Shown: positions 8,456-19,108 of the stretch, one piece after another
How the letters are laid out: each line of letters opens with the position of its first letter
Position numbering within the stretch: the stretch's first letter is position 1
Assembly (NCBI RefSeq): GCF_016820495.1
Contig: NZ_JADHDU010000003.1
Location: forward strand, 496,367-560,366
Direction of reading: 5' to 3'
Source of the DNA: Planococcus beigongshangi
GTDB lineage: Bacteria; Bacillota; Bacilli; Bacillales_A; Planococcaceae
DNA: 64,000 nucleotides
Program-made: the position numbers and the translations under genes
The notes under the pieces: generated by a model
What the model was told of the DNA's origin: nothing
The model's database searches: none
The model's input: only the letters and a program-made list of their open reading frames with translations

Positions 8456-8935
8456 ATGGATGCCCGCAAAGAATTCCTGGCAATCCTCGGCGAAGGCGAA
8501 ACCGATACGCATACAGCTTGCCGTCTGTTTGATGAATTTGGTGAAGTGGGTCTGGAGGAGCTGTCGGGCACGTGGCAGGGGATGGAATTTCGCACCGGCC
8601 ACCCGCTGGATGGGATGCTGAAAAAGTTAAACTGGTACGGCAAAGCTTTTCATGATGCCGAAAATGTTGACCCGCTGTTGTTTGAAGGTCCCGGAGGCGA
8701 AATCTTCCCGGTGGATCCGGCGCCGTTGATGGATGGCAGGAAGCTGGTCAAAGCTGCTGGCGGCAAGGCACGGATGCGGATGATGCTTCACCGCGGAAAA
8801 ATCAGTGCGGCGATGATTTATGATAACCTGCCGATCATTGACCATTTCAGAAAAGTGGAAGACGGCACACTGCTCGGCATGATGGACGAAAAAACAGCCG
8901 CAGCCCCTTATTTTTTTATATTGCAGAAGAAATGA
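8456..8935 (+). CDS. GXWXG / DUF4334 protein
   Basis: A 159-residue protein with the GXWXG domain at the N-terminus (ELSGTWQGMEFRTGHPLDG, near residues 35-55) and a DUF4334 domain behind it (MMLHRGKISAAMIYDNLPII). No signal peptide or membrane segment. The family has no established reaction; its conserved, compact fold suggests ligand binding. It lies 12 nt after the SDR gene, which points to a shared metabolic step. Confidence 0.8.
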   Translation: MDARKEFLAILGEGETDTHTACRLFDEFGEVGLEELSGTWQGMEFRTGHPLDGMLKKLNWYGKAFHDAENVDPLLFEGPGGEIFPVDPAPLMDGRKLVKAAGGKARMRMMLHRGKISAAMIYDNLPIIDHFRKVEDGTLLGMMDEKTAAAPYFFILQKK

Positions 8936-8981
8936 ATATAAGAACGTCTGCGCCGGAAGCAATCGCTTTCGGCGTTTCTTT

Positions 8982-9096
8982 GTCCAGACTCCAGCGGCTC
9001 AGCTCCTCGGGTCATAAGCCGGCTCAGCTGCGCGATCAGGATCGCTTCGCTAATCCGTCTTATGCCTTTCGGAGCTTAACGGGCGCTTTTGCTTTT
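8982..9096 (+). repeat. Structured repeat family B, copy 1
   Basis: About 115 bp starting GTCCAGACTCCAGCGGC and ending GGGCGCTTTTGCTTTTC. Nested inverted arms: AGCG 8993-8996 / CGCT 9084-9087, AGCTCC 9001-9006 / GGAGCT 9071-9076, CATAAG 9013-9018 / CTTATG 9059-9064, GCGATC 9032-9037 / GATCGC 9040-9045. A second copy lies at 41688-41800. It sits between the DUF4334 gene and recQ. Confidence 0.8.
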
Positions 9097-9172
9097 CCGA
9101 TTCCGGAAAAAGAAAAAGGGGCCGAAATATGGTAAGCTAAGCAATACGAAACGAGTTATAGGAGTGTTTGTA

Positions 9173-10945
9173 TTGTTGGAAAAAGCAAGAGAATTATTGC
9201 AGACCTATTTTGGCTACGAAACATTCCGGACAGGTCAGGAACAGGCGATTTCACAAGTCTTTGAAGGCTCCAATTCGATTTGTGTCATGCCGACAGGCGG
9301 CGGGAAATCAATGTGCTATCAGATTCCAGCCATGGTTATGGAAGGGACGACCATCGTCGTGTCCCCCTTGATATCATTGATGAAAGACCAAGTGGATTCA
9401 CTCCTTGCAGCCGGCATTCCTGCTGCTTATATAAATAGTTCGATGGATTTCGACGAAGTCCGTGAAACACTTTACGACGTCCAGCGCGGCGCAGTGAAAT
9501 TATTATATATTGCACCGGAACGCCTGGATTCGGAAATGTTTCTAAATGAATTGCAGGGCGTCCATGTGCCATTGATCGCAGTCGACGAAGCACACTGTAT
9601 TTCCCAGTGGGGCCATGATTTCCGGCCAAGCTACCGGTTGATCAGCCGCATGATGGAATTGTTTCCGAACAATCCGACTGTATTGGCGCTTACTGCAACT
9701 GCAACACCTCAGGTGCGTGAAGATATCTGCCGCATCCTTCATATAGAAGAACGCCATACAGTCATGACCGGTTTTGAACGGGCGAACCTGACATTTTCCG
9801 TGATCCGCGGCCAGGACCGGGAGAAGTTCCTTAAAGATTACGTACAAAAAAACGATAAAGAAGCGGGGATCATTTACGCGGCCACCCGTAAAACCGTAGA
9901 TTCAGTTTATGAAATGCTCCTGAAGAAAGGCATTCGGGCAGCGAAGTACCATGCCGGTATGCCGGATGACCAGCGCCGGGCAGGGCAGGAACAATTCCTG
10001 AATGACGAAGTGACGGTCATGGTGGCGACGAATGCCTTTGGAATGGGTATCGATAAAAGTAACATCAGGTACGTCATCCATTATCAGCTGCCGAAAAACA
10101 TGGAAAGCTATTATCAGGAAGCGGGACGCGCCGGAAGGGATGGCCTGCCGAGTGAATGCATCGTCCTTTACGCTTCACAGGATGTGCAGACGCAGCGTTT
10201 CCTGATCGACCAGGCGCAGGATCCAAGCCGGATTCCAGGCGAACTGGTAAAATTGCAGGGTATGGTCGATTATTGCCATACTGAAAACTGCCTGCAGCAA
10301 TTCATCATCCATTATTTCGGCGACCATGCAGCCGGTGAATGCGGCCATTGCGGCAATTGCGTCGATGACCGGGAAAGCCTGGATGTCACAAAAGATGTCC
10401 AAATGGTCCTGTCATGTGTCATTCGCATGGGGCAAAAATTCGGCAAGATGATGACGGCGCAGGTGCTGACAGGCTCGCGCAATAAGAAGATCCTGGATTT
10501 CGGATTTGATAAATTATCGACTTACGGAATCCTGAAGCATCAAAGTGCAAAAGAAGTCTCCAATTTGATCGAATTCATGATTTCACAGGAATTGCTGGCG
10601 GTCGAACAGGGTTCATTTCCGACGATCTATGTGCCGGACGGCGGGAGAGACGTTCTGCTCGGTAAACGCCAGGTTCTCCGTAAGGGAGCCGTAGCCACCA
10701 AACAAATTGCAGAAAACGATCCGCTGTTTGAAGAATTGCGTATAATCCGAAAAGAGCTGGCAGACGTGGCCGGTGTTCCGCCATTCGTTATTTTTTCCGA
10801 TAAATCACTGCAGGATATGTGTGCGAGAAGACCGAAGACACCTGAGGAATTTCTGGAGGTCAACGGGGTCGGTGCCAATAAACTCGAGAAATACGGCGAA
10901 GCATTCCTGTCCGCAATACGCCAATTTGAAACCATCAATCAATGA
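9173..10945 (+). CDS. recQ: ATP-dependent DNA helicase RecQ
   Basis: 3'-5' DNA helicase of recombination repair, about 590 residues, the length of Bacillus RecQ. Domains in order: helicase core with Walker A MPTGGGKSMCYQ (residues 39-50), DEAH box in AVDEAHC, motif VI QEAGRAGRDG; zinc-binding cysteines ending CGHCGNC; winged helix; and a C-terminal HRDC domain (PKTPEEFLEVNGVG). TTG at 9173 is preferred because GGAGTG lies 6 nt upstream and the product then begins like other RecQ proteins; an earlier in-frame ATG at 9089 falls inside repeat B. Confidence 0.93.
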   Translation: MLEKARELLQTYFGYETFRTGQEQAISQVFEGSNSICVMPTGGGKSMCYQIPAMVMEGTTIVVSPLISLMKDQVDSLLAAGIPAAYINSSMDFDEVRETLYDVQRGAVKLLYIAPERLDSEMFLNELQGVHVPLIAVDEAHCISQWGHDFRPSYRLISRMMELFPNNPTVLALTATATPQVREDICRILHIEERHTVMTGFERANLTFSVIRGQDREKFLKDYVQKNDKEAGIIYAATRKTVDSVYEMLLKKGIRAAKYHAGMPDDQRRAGQEQFLNDEVTVMVATNAFGMGIDKSNIRYVIHYQLPKNMESYYQEAGRAGRDGLPSECIVLYASQDVQTQRFLIDQAQDPSRIPGELVKLQGMVDYCHTENCLQQFIIHYFGDHAAGECGHCGNCVDDRESLDVTKDVQMVLSCVIRMGQKFGKMMTAQVLTGSRNKKILDFGFDKLSTYGILKHQSAKEVSNLIEFMISQELLAVEQGSFPTIYVPDGGRDVLLGKRQVLRKGAVATKQIAENDPLFEELRIIRKELADVAGVPPFVIFSDKSLQDMCARRPKTPEEFLEVNGVGANKLEKYGEAFLSAIRQFETINQ

Positions 10946-10976
10946 AAGTTCCTGTCTTCGGACAGGGGCTTTTTTA
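10945..10976 (+). terminator. Intrinsic terminator of recQ
   Basis: CCTGTC TTCG GACAGG tetraloop hairpin followed by GGGC and six T residues. Confidence 0.85.
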
Positions 10977-11072
10977 TATGTGCATCATCAGTAAAAACGG
11001 TATCGCATTATAAAAAGTAAAGCTTGGCAAACTTCCCTGAGTGTTCAAAGTCTCCGTCAGAAGACTCTATAA

Positions 11073-11088
11073 TTGTAAGCGTTTTCAA
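11073..11088 (+). promoter_or_regulatory. cre site (CcpA operator) upstream of gltB
   Basis: TTGTAAGCGTTTTCAA fits the Bacillus cre consensus WTGNNARCGNWWWCAW at every position. It lies about 105 bp before the gltB start. The match is seen directly; CcpA control is inference. A TATACT hexamer at 11142 within a short dyad may be the -10 box. Confidence 0.75.
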
Positions 11089-11191
11089 TTAAAAGGACTA
11101 TTCCATTTAGTCTTAATATTATATTAATTAAAAATTTATGATATACTATCATAATATTATGACACTTTACTGTGTTAGTGGGGGGAAGACT

Positions 11192-14100
11192 ATGAGCAAA
11201 AAAGAATACCCGAAAGCGCAAGGGCTATATAGCCCTGAGCAGGAACATGAAGCTTGTGGAATAGGCATGATAGCGAATATAAATGGTGAGAAATCACATT
11301 CAATTGTCCAAAATGCAGTTAATATCCTGTGTAATCTCGAGCATAGGGGAGGACAGTCTTCTGATACGAGTACGGGAGATGGTGCCGGAATCCTGACGCA
11401 GATCCCGCATCGTTTTTTCTTGAAGCAATGCGAAAAAGAAGGGATTAACTTGCCGGCAGAAGGAAGATACGGTGTCGGAATGGTTTTCATGCCGCAGGAT
11501 TATGATATCCGCTTGAAAGCAAAGGAAATTATTCAACGGATCATCGATGAAGAAGGCCAGCAGACGCTTGGCTGGCGGCCAGTGCCTATCAACGATTCGT
11601 TTGTCGGAAAAGTGGCTGCAAAATCGAAGCCTGTTATCAGGCAGGTGTTCATCGAAGCGGCGGCGGAACTGGAAACACGCATGGACCTTGAAAGGCGGCT
11701 CTATATCATCCGCAGAAGGATCGAACAGGAAATGGGAGCTGACCCGGAATTTAAAGATGTTTATTTCAGCAGTTTATCTGCAGGCACCATCGTCTACAAA
11801 GGCATGCTTATCCCGGAACAGCTGGATTCCTTTTATATCGACCTCAACCATCCCGAATTCAAATCGGCATTGGCCCTTGTCCACTCCCGTTTCAGCACCA
11901 ATACATTTCCAAGCTGGCAGCGGTCGCACCCGAACCGCTATTCCATACATAATGGCGAATTCAATACGCTTCGCGGAAATGTCAACTGGATGCGGGCGCG
12001 CCAGGCACTCTGCACTTCCCCTTATTTCAATGAAGAAGATCTGAATAAGATATTGCCGGTCATCGATGAGAGCGGGAGTGATTCATCGATGTTCGACAAT
12101 TGCTTTGAGTTCCTTCATTTATCGGGACGTTCGCTTGCGCATACAGCGATGATGATGGTGCCGGAGCCGTGGGTCAATGATCCGACCATCAAAAAAGAGA
12201 AAAAGGATTTCTACGAATATCACAGTACATTGATGGAGCCGTGGGATGGGCCGGCAGCTTTGGTCTTCACAGACGGCAAGCTGATTGCCGCTTGCCTCGA
12301 CCGCAATGGACTGCGTCCGGCGCGTTATTATGTGACAAAGACAGGCATGATTGTTTTGGGTTCGGAAGTGGGCGCACTGGATATCTTCTCGGACGATATC
12401 ATCTATAAAAACCGCCTGCGCCCCGGCAAGATGCTGCTGGTCGATCTCGAAGAAGGGAAAATTATCCCGGATGAAGAGATAAAAATGCAGATTGCAGGAG
12501 AATTACCCTATAAAGACTGGATCGAAAACAATCTGCTGGACCTGGAAGATTTGCCGGAGCCGGTGGATCAACCAAACACTGATGTTACGGAATCGTTGGT
12601 CAAACAGCAATTGACTTTCGGCTATACAATGGAAGAAGTCCAAAAAATCATCAAGCCGCTGGCGACTGACGGCAAAGATCCGGTCGGGTCCATGGGATAT
12701 GATTCGCCGCTGGCCGTATTATCGAAAAAACCGCAGCTCCTGTATAACTACTTCAAACAATTATTCGCCCAGGTGACGAACCCGCCGATTGATGCCATCC
12801 GCGAACAAATCATTACGTCAGCGCGGACGACCATAGGCGCGGAAGGGAATCTGGTACAGCCGACTCCTGAAAGCAGCCGTCATATCCGGTTGGAAACACC
12901 GCTTTTGACGAATGGCCAGCTAGAGAAATTACGCGAAAATCCGCTGCCTGAATTCAAGGCTGTGACGCTGTCGATGCTGTTCCCGGCAGCAGCAGGTGCA
13001 GAAGCAATGGAGAAGCGCTTGGAAGAATTGTTCACAGAAGCGGTCCAGGCTTATGACAATGGAGCTTCACTCATCATCCTTTCCGACAGGGGAACGGACA
13101 AGGATCATGCGGCGATTCCGGCTTTATTGGCTGTATCTGGCCTTCACCATCATTTGATCCGCGAAAATTTACGCACGAAAATGAGTATTTTGCTGGAATC
13201 GGGCGAACCGCGGGAAGTGCACCATTTTGCGGCGCTTCTCGGGTACGGGGCAGAAGGCATCAATCCCTATCTGGCATTTGACACTATACGCCACTTAGTC
13301 GAAACGGATGAAATAGAAGGGAAAGATTATCTGGAAAGTGAAAATGGCTATGTTAAAGCCGTTACCGATGGCATCATCAAAGTACTATCCAAAATGGGCA
13401 TTTCAACCATTCAAAGTTACCGGGGGGCACAAATTTTCGAAGCCGTGGGGATCCGTTCCGATGTCATCGACCGTTATTTCACCCGGACTTCGTCGCGTCT
13501 CGGCGGCATCGGTCTTGATGTGATCGCTATAGAAACCCTTATGCGCCATGCCAAGGCCTACCCTGAACGTGAAGGAAGCGACGGTGAACTTGAGTCAGGC
13601 GATGATTATCAATACCGTGAAAACGGGGAGGATCATCAATACAATCCGAAGACGATCCACACACTGCAGCAAGCATGCAGAACGAATAATTATGATGTCT
13701 TCAAAAAATATTCGGCTCTGCTTACCGATGAAAAAGCGAATCTCCAATCCTTGCGTGGATTGCTGAAATTTAAGGGCCGGTCTCCGGTGCCGATCGAAGA
13801 AGTGGAAAGCATCGAAGAAATATGTGCCCGATTTAAGACAGGTGCGATGTCGTACGGTTCGATCAGTAAAGAAGCACATGAAGCGCTGGCTGTCGCCATG
13901 AATAAAATTGGGGGCCGCAGCAATTCAGGGGAAGGCGGGGAAGAAATTTCGCGCTTCATCCCGGATGAAGACGGCACCAATCGCAGAAGCGCGATCAAAC
14001 AAGTGGCTTCCGGCCGTTTTGGTGTGACAAGCCATTACCTCGTCAATGCGGATGAGATTCAGATCAAAGTGGCGCAAGGGGCAAAACCGGGTGAAGGCGG

Positions 14101-15778
14101 CCATTTGCCGGGCAAGAAAGTGTACCCATGGATTGCGGAAGTCCGCGGCTCGACAACGGGTGTTGAACTCATCTCGCCTCCGCCGCATCACGATATCTAT
14201 TCAATTGAAGATTTAGCTGAATTGATCTTTAATCTGAAAAACACCAATCCGTTCGCGCGCATCAGCGTCAAACTTGTATCAGCGGTCGGTGTCGGGACGA
14301 TAGCTGCTGGCGTCGCCAAAGGGCGCGCCGATCTTGTATTGATCAGCGGATACGACGGCGGTACGGGCGCTGCACCGAAAACCAGCTTGAAACATACAGG
14401 CTTGCCATGGGAAATCGGTTTGGCGGAAACCCACCAGACACTTCTTCTGAATGGTCTGCGCGACCGGATCGTCGTGGAGACGGACGGCAAAATGATGACT
14501 GGACGGGATGTCGTCATGGCAGCCTTGCTCGGAGCGGAGGAATACGGTTTTTCCACCGCACCTCTTGTAGTGCTGGGCTGTGTCATGATGCGGGTTTGCC
14601 ATATGGATACCTGTCCGGTCGGCATCGCCACACAAAATCCTGAACTTCGGAAGAAATATGGCGGAGATCCGGAGCACGTCGTGAATTTCATGCGCTTTAT
14701 TGCGCAGGAAGCACGCGAATTAATGGCACAGCTCGGTTTCCGGACCATCAATGAAATGATCGGCAGAACCGATGTACTCGAAGTGAACGATGCAGTCGAC
14801 CACTGGAAAGCGAAAGGAATCGACTTCTCAGCGCTCTTGTATCAGCCGGATCTGCCCGAGAAAGTTGGGCGTTTTGCCACTGTAAAACAAGATCATGGAT
14901 TATTGCAGACGCTGGATTATCAGGAACTGCTGCCGCGGTGCAGCAATGCCATCAAAACCGGGGAGCCGGTCGAAGTGACGACGGCCATCCGCAATATCCA
15001 CCGGGCAACCGGCACCATAACCGGCAGCGCGATTTCAAGGCATTACGGTGCAGAAGGGCTGCCGGAAGATACGATCAAACTGAATTTCCAGGGATCAGCG
15101 GGCCAGAGTTTCGGGGCATTCATCCCCCGCGGAATGACGATGACGCTGATCGGTGATTCCAATGATTTCGTCGGAAAAGGGTTGTCCGGCGGAAAAATCA
15201 TTGTGAAGCCGGCAGCGGACTCCACTTTCATACCGGAGAAGAATATCATCATCGGGAATGTATCCTTCTACGGTGCATCGGCGGGTGAAGCGTATATCCA
15301 CGGTGTGGCGGGCGAACGCTTTGCCGTGCGCAACAGCGGAGCCGATATTGTGGTCGAAGGCGCAGGTGATCACGGCTGCGAATATATGACGGGCGGACGG
15401 GTCGTCATTCTCGGGCCAACAGGTAAAAACTTTGCAGCCGGCATGTCCGGCGGCATTGCATACGTCTTGGATGAAGCCGAAGATTTCAGTGATTATTGCA
15501 ATGCGGATATGGTTTACTTGCAGCCGCTGGCAGAGCCGCAGGAAATTGAAGATCTGCGCCAGATGATCGTCAAGCATCACGGCTACACAGGAAGTTCGAA
15601 TGCCAAACGGATCTTGGATCATTGGGAAATCTACTCGGCCAAATTTGTACGCGTCATCCCGAAAGCCTATTTGCAGATCAACGACCGGATCACCAAGCTG
15701 CAGGATGGCGGCATGACGAAGTTCGAAGCGGAAATGGCGGCTTTTGAAGAAAGTAAAATGAGCGAAAGCGTAAAATAG
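11192..15778 (+). CDS. gltB: Glutamate synthase (NADPH) large subunit
   Basis: Converts glutamine plus 2-oxoglutarate to two glutamate; this subunit carries the glutaminase and synthase sites. About 1528 residues, normal for the bacterial alpha subunit (called GltA in B. subtilis). The short propeptide ends before Cys22 (EHEACGIG), the N-terminal nucleophile. The FMN barrel follows from about residue 850, with the 3Fe-4S cysteines in [15 protein letters not shown] and a C-terminal beta-helix. ATG at 11192 has a GGGGGAAG site; the earlier ATG lacks one. Co-transcribed with gltD, 36 nt downstream. Confidence 0.97.
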   Translation: MSKKEYPKAQGLYSPEQEHEACGIGMIANINGEKSHSIVQNAVNILCNLEHRGGQSSDTSTGDGAGILTQIPHRFFLKQCEKEGINLPAEGRYGVGMVFMPQDYDIRLKAKEIIQRIIDEEGQQTLGWRPVPINDSFVGKVAAKSKPVIRQVFIEAAAELETRMDLERRLYIIRRRIEQEMGADPEFKDVYFSSLSAGTIVYKGMLIPEQLDSFYIDLNHPEFKSALALVHSRFSTNTFPSWQRSHPNRYSIHNGEFNTLRGNVNWMRARQALCTSPYFNEEDLNKILPVIDESGSDSSMFDNCFEFLHLSGRSLAHTAMMMVPEPWVNDPTIKKEKKDFYEYHSTLMEPWDGPAALVFTDGKLIAACLDRNGLRPARYYVTKTGMIVLGSEVGALDIFSDDIIYKNRLRPGKMLLVDLEEGKIIPDEEIKMQIAGELPYKDWIENNLLDLEDLPEPVDQPNTDVTESLVKQQLTFGYTMEEVQKIIKPLATDGKDPVGSMGYDSPLAVLSKKPQLLYNYFKQLFAQVTNPPIDAIREQIITSARTTIGAEGNLVQPTPESSRHIRLETPLLTNGQLEKLRENPLPEFKAVTLSMLFPAAAGAEAMEKRLEELFTEAVQAYDNGASLIILSDRGTDKDHAAIPALLAVSGLHHHLIRENLRTKMSILLESGEPREVHHFAALLGYGAEGINPYLAFDTIRHLVETDEIEGKDYLESENGYVKAVTDGIIKVLSKMGISTIQSYRGAQIFEAVGIRSDVIDRYFTRTSSRLGGIGLDVIAIETLMRHAKAYPEREGSDGELESGDDYQYRENGEDHQYNPKTIHTLQQACRTNNYDVFKKYSALLTDEKANLQSLRGLLKFKGRSPVPIEEVESIEEICARFKTGAMSYGSISKEAHEALAVAMNKIGGRSNSGEGGEEISRFIPDEDGTNRRSAIKQVASGRFGVTSHYLVNADEIQIKVAQGAKPGEGGHLPGKKVYPWIAEVRGSTTGVELISPPPHHDIYSIEDLAELIFNLKNTNPFARISVKLVSAVGVGTIAAGVAKGRADLVLISGYDGGTGAAPKTSLKHTGLPWEIGLAETHQTLLLNGLRDRIVVETDGKMMTGRDVVMAALLGAEEYGFSTAPLVVLGCVMMRVCHMDTCPVGIATQNPELRKKYGGDPEHVVNFMRFIAQEARELMAQLGFRTINEMIGRTDVLEVNDAVDHWKAKGIDFSALLYQPDLPEKVGRFATVKQDHGLLQTLDYQELLPRCSNAIKTGEPVEVTTAIRNIHRATGTITGSAISRHYGAEGLPEDTIKLNFQGSAGQSFGAFIPRGMTMTLIGDSNDFVGKGLSGGKIIVKPAADSTFIPEKNIIIGNVSFYGASAGEAYIHGVAGERFAVRNSGADIVVEGAGDHGCEYMTGGRVVILGPTGKNFAAGMSGGIAYVLDEAEDFSDYCNADMVYLQPLAEPQEIEDLRQMIVKHHGYTGSSNAKRILDHWEIYSAKFVRVIPKAYLQINDRITKLQDGGMTKFEAEMAAFEESKMSESVK

Positions 15779-15814
15779 GAATTTGTGCTGAAAATCGAAT
15801 CTAGGAGGGATCTG

Positions 15815-17302
15815 ATGGGCAAAAGTACAGGATTCATGGAATACAATAGACAGACGATGAAAGAGCGCGACCCGGCAGAACGGACGCATGACTGGAACGA
15901 TTACACCATTCCGCTGTCTGACGCAGAAGTTCAGAAGCAAGGGGCCCGCTGTATGGATTGCGGTGTGCCGACATGCCATACCGGGATGGAGCTGGATAAT
16001 GTCACCACGGGTTGCCCCGTTAACCATTTGATTCCCGAATGGAATGATCTGGTTTACAGAGGCCAATGGAAAGAAGCACTGCGGCGTGAACATCTGAAGA
16101 ACAATTTCCCTGAATTTACAGGGACTGCCTGCCCGGCACCATGTGAAGGTTCGTGCGTCCTCGGGATAACGGATCCGCCCGTGGCGATTCGGACAGTCGA
16201 ACGTTCGATCATTGAACGCGGTTTCGCCGAAGGCTGGGTTGTGCCTGAGCCACCGGAGACGCGGACGGGCAAACATGTTGCCGTCATCGGCTCGGGCCCT
16301 GCCGGCCTTGCAGCCGCTGCGCAGTTGAACAAAGCGGGGCATTGGGTCACCGTGTTTGAAAAGAATGACCGTGTGGGTGGACTCCTGACTTACGGCATCC
16401 CGGAAATGAAACTGCCTTATGAGATGGTTGTCCGCCGGGTGGAAATTCTGAAACAGGAAGGCATCACCTTTAAAACCAATATTGAAATCGGCAAGGATTA
16501 TGCCGCTGAAACGCTGAAAGAGGATTTTGATTCGATTATCATGTGTACAGGTTCGACGGTTCACCGCGATCTTCAAGTGGAAGGGCGCGAGCTCGGCGGC
16601 ATCCATTACGCGATGGATTTTCTGCATGCCAGTACAAAGAGCCTGCTCGATTCGAATTTCGAAGACGGCAAGTATATTTCGGCCAAAGACAAAGACGTAA
16701 TTGTCATCGGAGGCGGAGATACCGGTACGGACTGTCTGGCTACCGCCGTCCGCCACGGCTGCAGAAGCCTTGTTCAATTTGATGTCTATGATAAAAAAGG
16801 TGCGATACGGGATGAGCGTGGCAACCCTTGGCCGCAGTATCCTAAGATTCACCGCATTGAATATGGCCATAAGGAAGCTGCGGCTGCATTCGGTGATGAC
16901 CCGCGCGCTTATGCCGTGATGACGAAGAAATTCGTGGGAGATGAAAACGGCAAAGTGAAAGAAGTCCATACCGTTAATGTGAAACTGCGTATAGACGAGG
17001 AAGGCAACCGCATCCGCGAAGAAATTCCGGGAACTGAAAAAGTCTGGAAAGCGGATCTTGTCCTGATCGCCATCGGTTTCAGCGGGCCGGAGCAGGGGCT
17101 GATCCAGCAATTGGATCTCGCAACTGGAGCGAATTCATGCGTGAAAGCGGAGTATGGAAAATACGCCACGGATGCTGAAGGAATATTTGCGGCCGGCGAT
17201 ATGCGCCGCGGGCAGAGCCTGATCGTCTGGGCCATCAATGAAGGGCGTGAAGCGGCAAGGGAGTGTGACCGTTATTTGATGGGCAGCACCGTATTGCCTT
17301 AA
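15815..17302 (+). CDS. gltD: Glutamate synthase small subunit
   Basis: NADPH-oxidising subunit that passes electrons to GltB. About 495 residues. N-terminal cysteine clusters for two 4Fe-4S centres (CMDCGVPTCH and the CPAPCEGSC region), then an FAD-binding GSGPAGLAAA near residue 152 and an NADPH-binding GGGDTGTDC near 300. ATG at 15815 follows AGGAGGG; earlier in-frame starts have no such site. It completes the gltBD operon and is followed by a strong terminator. Confidence 0.97.
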   Translation: MGKSTGFMEYNRQTMKERDPAERTHDWNDYTIPLSDAEVQKQGARCMDCGVPTCHTGMELDNVTTGCPVNHLIPEWNDLVYRGQWKEALRREHLKNNFPEFTGTACPAPCEGSCVLGITDPPVAIRTVERSIIERGFAEGWVVPEPPETRTGKHVAVIGSGPAGLAAAAQLNKAGHWVTVFEKNDRVGGLLTYGIPEMKLPYEMVVRRVEILKQEGITFKTNIEIGKDYAAETLKEDFDSIIMCTGSTVHRDLQVEGRELGGIHYAMDFLHASTKSLLDSNFEDGKYISAKDKDVIVIGGGDTGTDCLATAVRHGCRSLVQFDVYDKKGAIRDERGNPWPQYPKIHRIEYGHKEAAAAFGDDPRAYAVMTKKFVGDENGKVKEVHTVNVKLRIDEEGNRIREEIPGTEKVWKADLVLIAIGFSGPEQGLIQQLDLATGANSCVKAEYGKYATDAEGIFAAGDMRRGQSLIVWAINEGREAARECDRYLMGSTVLP

Positions 17303-17307
17303 TCCGG

Positions 17308-17334
17308 AAACCGGGAGAACTCTCCCGGTTTTTT
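17308..17334 (+). terminator. Intrinsic terminator of gltBD
   Basis: AACCGGGAGA / TCTCCCGGTT with a 3-nt loop, then a T-run. Confidence 0.9.
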
Positions 17335-17397
17335 CATGCGGTATAATATCCGCATAAAGCTTTTCCGAGTTGATAGAAAATTTAGTTATTTAAAAAG

Positions 17398-17426
17398 TTG
17401 TTCTTTCTTCCTGGTTTGTATATACT
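17398..17426 (+). promoter_or_regulatory. Sigma-A type promoter
   Basis: TTGTTC at 17398-17403, 17-bp spacer, TATACT at 17421-17426, about 120 nt upstream of the secreted-protein gene at 17548. Confidence 0.55.
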
Positions 17427-17547
17427 TTAAAAGTGAGTCGGAAGAAAATTCCATAGCCCTTATTGCATAGGAAAATTCAAAAAATTTCTGAGGTGTGGGC
17501 AGAGGGCACATTTTTCGCTACTATTTTATAAGTCGGGGGGAATTTGC

Positions 17548-17982
17548 ATGATGAAGAAAAGTATGGTTGCTGTACTATTTTCGATGATTTTTGCTTTGAT
17601 TTTGGGCACAACAGGGGCTTTTGCAGCAGAATCGGCAATGAGTGCTGACATTGAAAAAGCTTTAGAGCAAGTTGCAAAGACAAATGATGAAATCTACAAA
17701 GAAATCGAAAAAGCACAGGAAAAATCTTCTAAGATGTACGATAAAAAAGTAAGCGATATCGAAAAGGAAAAAGATGCTGAAAAGATTTTAAGAATTGAAA
17801 TGAAGTATGAAGAGGAAATCACTGAGCTGATTGCGAAACTGGATAAAAAAACTCAGAAAATGACCCGAAAAGGCATTGAAAAAGCAAAAAAAGCCGGACT
17901 TACTGTAGAGGTCGAATGGGTCTCTGTACAATTTGCAGACCGGACGGCAATGATCGATCCGATTAAAGTGATGGATTGGTAA
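17548..17982 (+). CDS. Secreted coiled-coil protein of unknown function
   Basis: A 144-residue protein with a Sec signal peptide (about 27 residues, cleavage near AFA-AE). The mature part is rich in Lys and Glu with heptad-like spacing, so an extended alpha-helical or coiled-coil form is likely. It ends with a short hydrophobic segment, VEVEWVSVQFADRTAMI. No cysteine or lipobox, so it is probably released or wall-associated. Start ATG follows GGGGGG by 7 nt. It has its own promoter and terminator. I do not recognise the family. Confidence 0.7.
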   Translation: MMKKSMVAVLFSMIFALILGTTGAFAAESAMSADIEKALEQVAKTNDEIYKEIEKAQEKSSKMYDKKVSDIEKEKDAEKILRIEMKYEEEITELIAKLDKKTQKMTRKGIEKAKKAGLTVEVEWVSVQFADRTAMIDPIKVMDW

Positions 17983-18010
17983 TTGTTATTGTGTAAATAG
18001 AATTAAATAG

Positions 18011-18058
18011 AGTACTATGAGAGTATAAGAAATCTATACTCCATAGTGCTTTTTTTTT
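18011..18058 (+). terminator. Intrinsic terminator abutting the next gene
   Basis: Long stem AGTACTATG...AGTATA / TATACT..CATAGTGCT followed by nine T residues. The T-run directly touches the Shine-Dalgarno of the HD-GYP gene, so this hairpin could also attenuate that gene. Confidence 0.8.
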
Positions 18059-18074
18059 GGAAGGATGTGTATTT

Positions 18075-18977
18075 GTGAAGGGCTTAGAGATACTAAAAGG
18101 TAAATACTTAGAAACAGTTCAAAATGGTTCCACAAATCTCAGTCTCCTTGGGCGAGGTGGAGGAATGGAAATCATGAAGCAAACGGTTTTAAAAGATAAA
18201 TATATGATTCTTTTTCCTGGCGATGAAGATATACAAGAATTTTTTTACATATTAAATGGTGAAATGGAATTAATGGTGGACGATACTAGAACAATACTGA
18301 CTGATTCCGATTTTTTTTCGGTCAGAGGCTTGGAAGAACCTATTCATATTACAGCAATAACTGATGTAGCCTTTTTATCGATTTCAAATAGTCTGGTATT
18401 TCATTCATTAAGTGAAGAAATTAAGGAATTGCGTAAAATCGGAGAAAAAGTAGAAAAAAAGGATTACTATACGTATAAACACAGTTCCCGTGTTTCAAGA
18501 TATGCTTTAAAGGTAGCTGCGAGAATTGGAATGACGAGGGAACGGATTGAGGATTTATTTCTTGCATCCATCCTCCACGATATCGGCAAAATCAATATTC
18601 CGGAAGACGTTTTGAACAAGCCGGGAAAACTGACGGATGAAGAATTCGAGATGATAAAAAAGCATCCCGGAGACGGTGCAGAGATGCTCCGGAAAACAGC
18701 TTATAAAAAATTGGCTGATATTGTCGAACAGCATCATGAGCGCATAAGCGGAAACGGTTACCCTTTCGGTCTGAAGGGGGAGGAGATCCTGTTGGAGGCA
18801 AGAATTATTGGGGTCTGCGACACATTTGACGCAATGACGGAAGACCGTTCTTACCGGAAAGCCTTCACCTCGGAATATGCTATGGAAGAAATACGGCGCC
18901 TTTCAGGAATCCAGTATGATCCGGAAGTGGTCCGGGCATTTGAAGAAGTGCTGCAGCAGGAAGAATTAATTAAATAG
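18075..18977 (+). CDS. Cupin / HD-GYP domain protein
   Basis: About 300 residues. Residues 30-115 form a cupin-like beta barrel (ILFPGDEDIQEFFYILNGEM), and residues 130-290 an HD-GYP phosphohydrolase domain with HDIGK (from residue 168) and HHERISGNGYP (from about 220). HD-GYP proteins commonly hydrolyse cyclic di-GMP. The usual Asp of HHExxDGxGYP is Ser here, so activity is uncertain. GTG at 18075 is chosen: GGAAGGATG lies just upstream, and the TTG at 18057 is within the terminator T-run. No membrane segment. Confidence 0.8.
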   Translation: MKGLEILKGKYLETVQNGSTNLSLLGRGGGMEIMKQTVLKDKYMILFPGDEDIQEFFYILNGEMELMVDDTRTILTDSDFFSVRGLEEPIHITAITDVAFLSISNSLVFHSLSEEIKELRKIGEKVEKKDYYTYKHSSRVSRYALKVAARIGMTRERIEDLFLASILHDIGKINIPEDVLNKPGKLTDEEFEMIKKHPGDGAEMLRKTAYKKLADIVEQHHERISGNGYPFGLKGEEILLEARIIGVCDTFDAMTEDRSYRKAFTSEYAMEEIRRLSGIQYDPEVVRAFEEVLQQEELIK

Positions 18978-18993
18978 GGATTAAATCCTTTGC

Positions 18994-19028
18994 AAGACAC
19001 CCGTATAAAATATACAGGTGTCTTTTTT
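18994..19028 (+). terminator. Intrinsic terminator
   Basis: AAGACACC / GGTGTCTT stem, loop rich in A and T, then a T-run, after the HD-GYP gene. Confidence 0.8.
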
Positions 19029-19108
19029 CACGGAAAATGTTTAGAATATGCAGAAAAAGTAAATAATAAGGACACAGTGTATTTAATTACTGAGAAGGAG
19101 AGATTCAA

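Noticed and set aside
8932-9135. 67-codon ORF across repeat B
   Set aside because: It overlaps the structured repeat and has no homologue that I recognise; composition follows the repeat.
15095-17110. 671-codon open frame on the minus strand
   Set aside because: It is fully antisense to gltB and gltD, both of which have complete family motifs. The composition is His/Phe-rich, as expected of a mirrored frame, and there is no ribosome site.
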